This document shows positions 61,769-64,000 of a stretch of DNA of 64,000 nt, piece by piece. The notes beneath the pieces are model-generated. The model was not told where the DNA came from and did not search any database. It worked only from the letters and a program-made list of their open reading frames with translations. The stretch lies in NCBI RefSeq assembly GCF_018406605.1, contig NZ_AP024545.1, forward strand, positions 496,001 through 560,000, given 5' to 3'. Both the position numbers and the translations under genes were made by a program. The first letter of the stretch is position 1. Every line of letters starts with the position of its first letter. Source of the DNA: Noviluteimonas caseinilytica. Its GTDB lineage: Bacteria; Pseudomonadota; Gammaproteobacteria; Xanthomonadales; Xanthomonadaceae.

Positions 61769-61799
61769 CCGAGGGCGCCCGCGACTGGGGCGCCCTCGG
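61769..61799 (-). terminator. terminator of the TonB-dependent receptor gene
   Basis: A perfect 11-bp stem, CCGAGGGCGCC and GGCGCCCTCGG, with a 9-nt loop lies about 20 nt after the receptor stop. TGTTTACGTTTG follows on the minus strand. It probably terminates transcription and insulates the toxin-antitoxin promoter. Confidence 0.65.
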
Positions 61800-61818
61800 C
61801 GAAACCACGCACGTCGGA

Positions 61819-64000
61819 TCAGAACTTCTGCTGGTACTGCACGTAGACGAAGCGGCCGATGTCGAAGCCGCCGTAATACGGGAAGCTGCTGTTCGGCTTG
61901 GAGTACAGCATCGGGCCGACCTTCTCGAAGACGTTGTTCACGCCCAGCGAGACGGTGGACGACCACGGGGTGGCGTAACGGAACTGCACGTCATTGAAGG
62001 TGTTGGAGCCGACTTTGTTGCGCGGGGTGACCTTGCCGTTGGTGTACGGGGCCTGGAACAGTGGATCGCTGCACTCGGCCGTGTAGGTGCACGCTTCGGT
62101 GATCGACGAGTAGTGGCGCAGGCCCCAGCGCACGCCGTAGTTGCCCATGCTCCAGTCCGCCGAGAGGTTGGAACGCATGCGGAACGTGCCCGCCGTGCCC
62201 GCGTACTGCACCGGCACGGATGCGCTGTTCGTGGACTTCTGCTCGTAGTAGTCGACGTACGTCGTATCCCAGGTGAAACCCAGACGGCCCCAGCGCTGCT
62301 CCGGCAGGTGATACGTGGCCAGCAGGTCGTAGCCGGCGGTTTCCACGTAGCCCAGGTTGACGAGCGCGAAGTCGAGCGTGGATATCGCACCGGTCGTCGG
62401 ATTGCGCGTGAACTTGCTGCAGCGCTCTGCGATCCCACGCACGTAGCAATCGTCGAGGATTTCGTTCGGCGCGTCGGTGACAATCGCGTCATCCACGCGC
62501 ACCTTCCACCAATCCAGGCCGATGCTCAGGCCATCGACCTGCTGGGGGCTGTAGACGAAGCCCACGGTCATGTTGCGCGACAGTTCCGGCTGAAGGTTCG
62601 GGTTGGAGCCGGAAAGGAACGGCACGTTGGACTGCGAGTTCGGACCGTCCGCTGGAACGCCACCGGACATTTCCTGACGGAATCCCGGCGGGACGACGGC
62701 CGTGCAGGCAGGCGAGGTACTTGCGGGACCGAACGACGTGTCGCAAGGATCGGTGTAGTCCTCGAACGATTGATTCTGCGGCCCGTAGAGGTCATCGATC
62801 GTTGGCGCGCGAAAGCCTTGGCCCCAAGTACCGCGCACCAGCAGGTCCGCGATCGGGCGCCACTCAACGCTCGCCTTACTTCGCGTGGTCGAGCCAAAGG
62901 TGCTGTAGTTCGAATAGCGCGACGCAAGATTCAACGCGAGCGCATTGGCGAACGGCTTGTCGCGGAGCAACGGGATGTTCACTTCGGCGTAGAGCTCGTC
63001 GAGATGATACTGACCGCCGCTGTTGCCCGAACCCAGGTCCGTCGACAAACGCGACTGGCGCAGCGCATCGGGCGAGAAGAAGCCCTTCTCCTGGCGATGC
63101 TCGTAGCCAGCCGCGAAACCAAGTTCACCCGCATCAAGTTCAGCGAGTACGCCGGAAACGTTCGCGAAAATCGAATTCGTTTCGGTCTCGCCAACGTCGT
63201 GACCGATGGGAAACAAGAACTTCTGCAGTTCAGGATCAGACAGCGATCCGGCGGCATCGCTGCCGTACGGCGCGAGCGGATTCCATGGAATGCACTGACC
63301 GTTGCCGAAGTCGGAACCATAGGCGATCGGCTTGGCCGCGGAACCGCACTCGTAACGGTTGGTAGCTACGTTGAACCACGACGCTCCCGCGGCCTTCTGC
63401 GCGGCCGGCAAGAACAGGTTGCCCGTCCCGTCCTTCACCGTTCGGAACTGGCTCTGGAAGGCACCGGCCTCCCAGTCCCACGGCAGACCGCCGAGATCGA
63501 ACGGTTGCGAAAGTTTCGCACCGATGCGATAGGTGGTTGCCTTGTTCATCGTCACGCGCGGCACTTCCCACGTACGGCGGAAGTACTCGGTCTTCTGGCC
63601 GGGCAAGGGATTGAACGCGCTGTCTGGGGCAAGGCGCGGATCCCAGTCGCGCCACAGGGGATCGTTCGGGGACGGGTCTGCGACTGGGCCTCCGGAACGG
63701 AACGGATAGCCTGCGATCTGCTGCATCGTGTCACGCTGGTTGTACAGCGCATCAACGTGGAGCGTGAGGGAATCGGTCAACTTACGTCCTGCATCCAGGT
63801 ACAGCGCACGACGTTCCTGACCTGTTTGCAGTGTCATCTGCGCATTGGGATTGGAACTATCGGTCGCGCCGACGTACGGCCTGAAATCCGCGAAGTCCGC
63901 AGGATTGCCGCCATCCTTCAACGTGTAGCGGTCATAGACGACCTTGCCGTCTGTGGTGGTTCGCGGAACGAACAGCACGCCCTTCTCCGTGATCGAGCTG
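61819..64000 (-). CDS. TonB-dependent outer-membrane receptor, 3' part
   Basis: At least 727 residues of a TonB-dependent receptor beta-barrel; the N-terminal plug and signal peptide lie beyond the right edge. The C-terminus FDIGRFVYVQYQQKF ends in an aromatic residue, as outer-membrane barrels do. The repeated aromatic/Gly strands, LNLASRYSNYSTFG and SVEWRPIADLLVRGTWGQGF with RAPTIDDLYG are typical. Four cysteine pairs in predicted loops are visible, a feature of the large receptors of this family. The ligand is unknown. Confidence 0.93.
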   Translation of the reverse strand, partial: SSITEKGVLFVPRTTTDGKVVYDRYTLKDGGNPADFADFRPYVGATDSSNPNAQMTLQTGQERRALYLDAGRKLTDSLTLHVDALYNQRDTMQQIAGYPFRSGGPVADPSPNDPLWRDWDPRLAPDSAFNPLPGQKTEYFRRTWEVPRVTMNKATTYRIGAKLSQPFDLGGLPWDWEAGAFQSQFRTVKDGTGNLFLPAAQKAAGASWFNVATNRYECGSAAKPIAYGSDFGNGQCIPWNPLAPYGSDAAGSLSDPELQKFLFPIGHDVGETETNSIFANVSGVLAELDAGELGFAAGYEHRQEKGFFSPDALRQSRLSTDLGSGNSGGQYHLDELYAEVNIPLLRDKPFANALALNLASRYSNYSTFGSTTRSKASVEWRPIADLLVRGTWGQGFRAPTIDDLYGPQNQSFEDYTDPCDTSFGPASTSPACTAVVPPGFRQEMSGGVPADGPNSQSNVPFLSGSNPNLQPELSRNMTVGFVYSPQQVDGLSIGLDWWKVRVDDAIVTDAPNEILDDCYVRGIAERCSKFTRNPTTGAISTLDFALVNLGYVETAGYDLLATYHLPEQRWGRLGFTWDTTYVDYYEQKSTNSASVPVQYAGTAGTFRMRSNLSADWSMGNYGVRWGLRHYSSITEACTYTAECSDPLFQAPYTNGKVTPRNKVGSNTFNDVQFRYATPWSSTVSLGVNNVFEKVGPMLYSKPNSSFPYYGGFDIGRFVYVQYQQKF

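Overview
This 64 kb window is GC-rich bacterial chromosome, most consistent with a gammaproteobacterium of the Xanthomonadaceae/Lysobacteraceae (Lysobacter- or Luteimonas-like). The grounds are the gene order (ychF-pth-rplY-prs-tRNA-Gln-ispE-lolB-TPR diverging from hemA-prfA), a SufT-type gene, a three-gene transhydrogenase, a DUF1631 protein and a large cysteine-containing TonB-dependent receptor. The genus is inferred. No rRNA genes, insertion sequences, prophage or CRISPR array were seen.

Region 1 (1-27.7 kb, all minus strand) is the core information-processing block. In transcription order from the right it holds: tRNA-Tyr, tRNA-Gly, tRNA-Thr and the second tuf gene; tRNA-Trp, secE, nusG, rplK, rplA; rplJ, rplL, rpoB, rpoC; the str operon rpsL, rpsG, fusA and the first tuf gene; then the S10 and spc operons, rpsJ to rpmD, which runs off the left edge. 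Strong sigma70-type promoters are visible before tRNA-Tyr, rpsL and rpsJ. Several gaps are rich in hairpins: the rpsJ leader, rpsL leader, rpsG-fusA, rplL-rpoB, rplA-rplJ, and an unusually long rplR-rpsE gap.

Region 2 (27.8-34.5 kb, minus) continues with ychF, pth, rplY, prs, tRNA-Gln, ispE, lolB and a TPR protein gene. Region 3 (34.6-39.2 kb, plus) has hemA, prfA, a GNAT gene, moaB, an XRE-type regulator and ppk2, mostly overlapping or closely spaced. Region 4 (39.2-41.3 kb, minus) is yihY, a TlpA-like lipoprotein and acylphosphatase. Region 5 (41.3-47.1 kb) is mixed: a WrbA-like flavoprotein, a small membrane protein, a short asparaginase-domain protein, sufT, a MocR-type regulator, and a divergent trio with two related membrane proteins around a secreted protein.

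Region 6 (47.1-51.8 kb) carries the proton-translocating transhydrogenase genes pntAA, pntAB and pntB on the minus strand. Between pntAA and pntAB lies a plus-strand cassette: an Arg/Asp-repeat secreted protein, a sigma factor, a one-TM protein and a DUF3106 protein. Region 7 (51.9-60.8 kb) has DUF1631, a nitroreductase, a 5'-3' exonuclease, a Nudix hydrolase, proline iminopeptidase, prmC and an M1 aminopeptidase. Region 8 (60.9-64 kb) has a DUF1778/GNAT toxin-antitoxin pair with its own promoter and operator-like repeat, then the 3' part of a TonB-dependent receptor gene cut by the right edge.

The main points for a second look are the structured intercistronic RNAs in the ribosomal operons, the pnt operon split by an opposed sigma-factor cassette, the near-identical tuf pair, the recurrent -10 box placed 6-9 nt before start codons without a Shine-Dalgarno, and the paralogous membrane-protein trio next to the MocR regulator.
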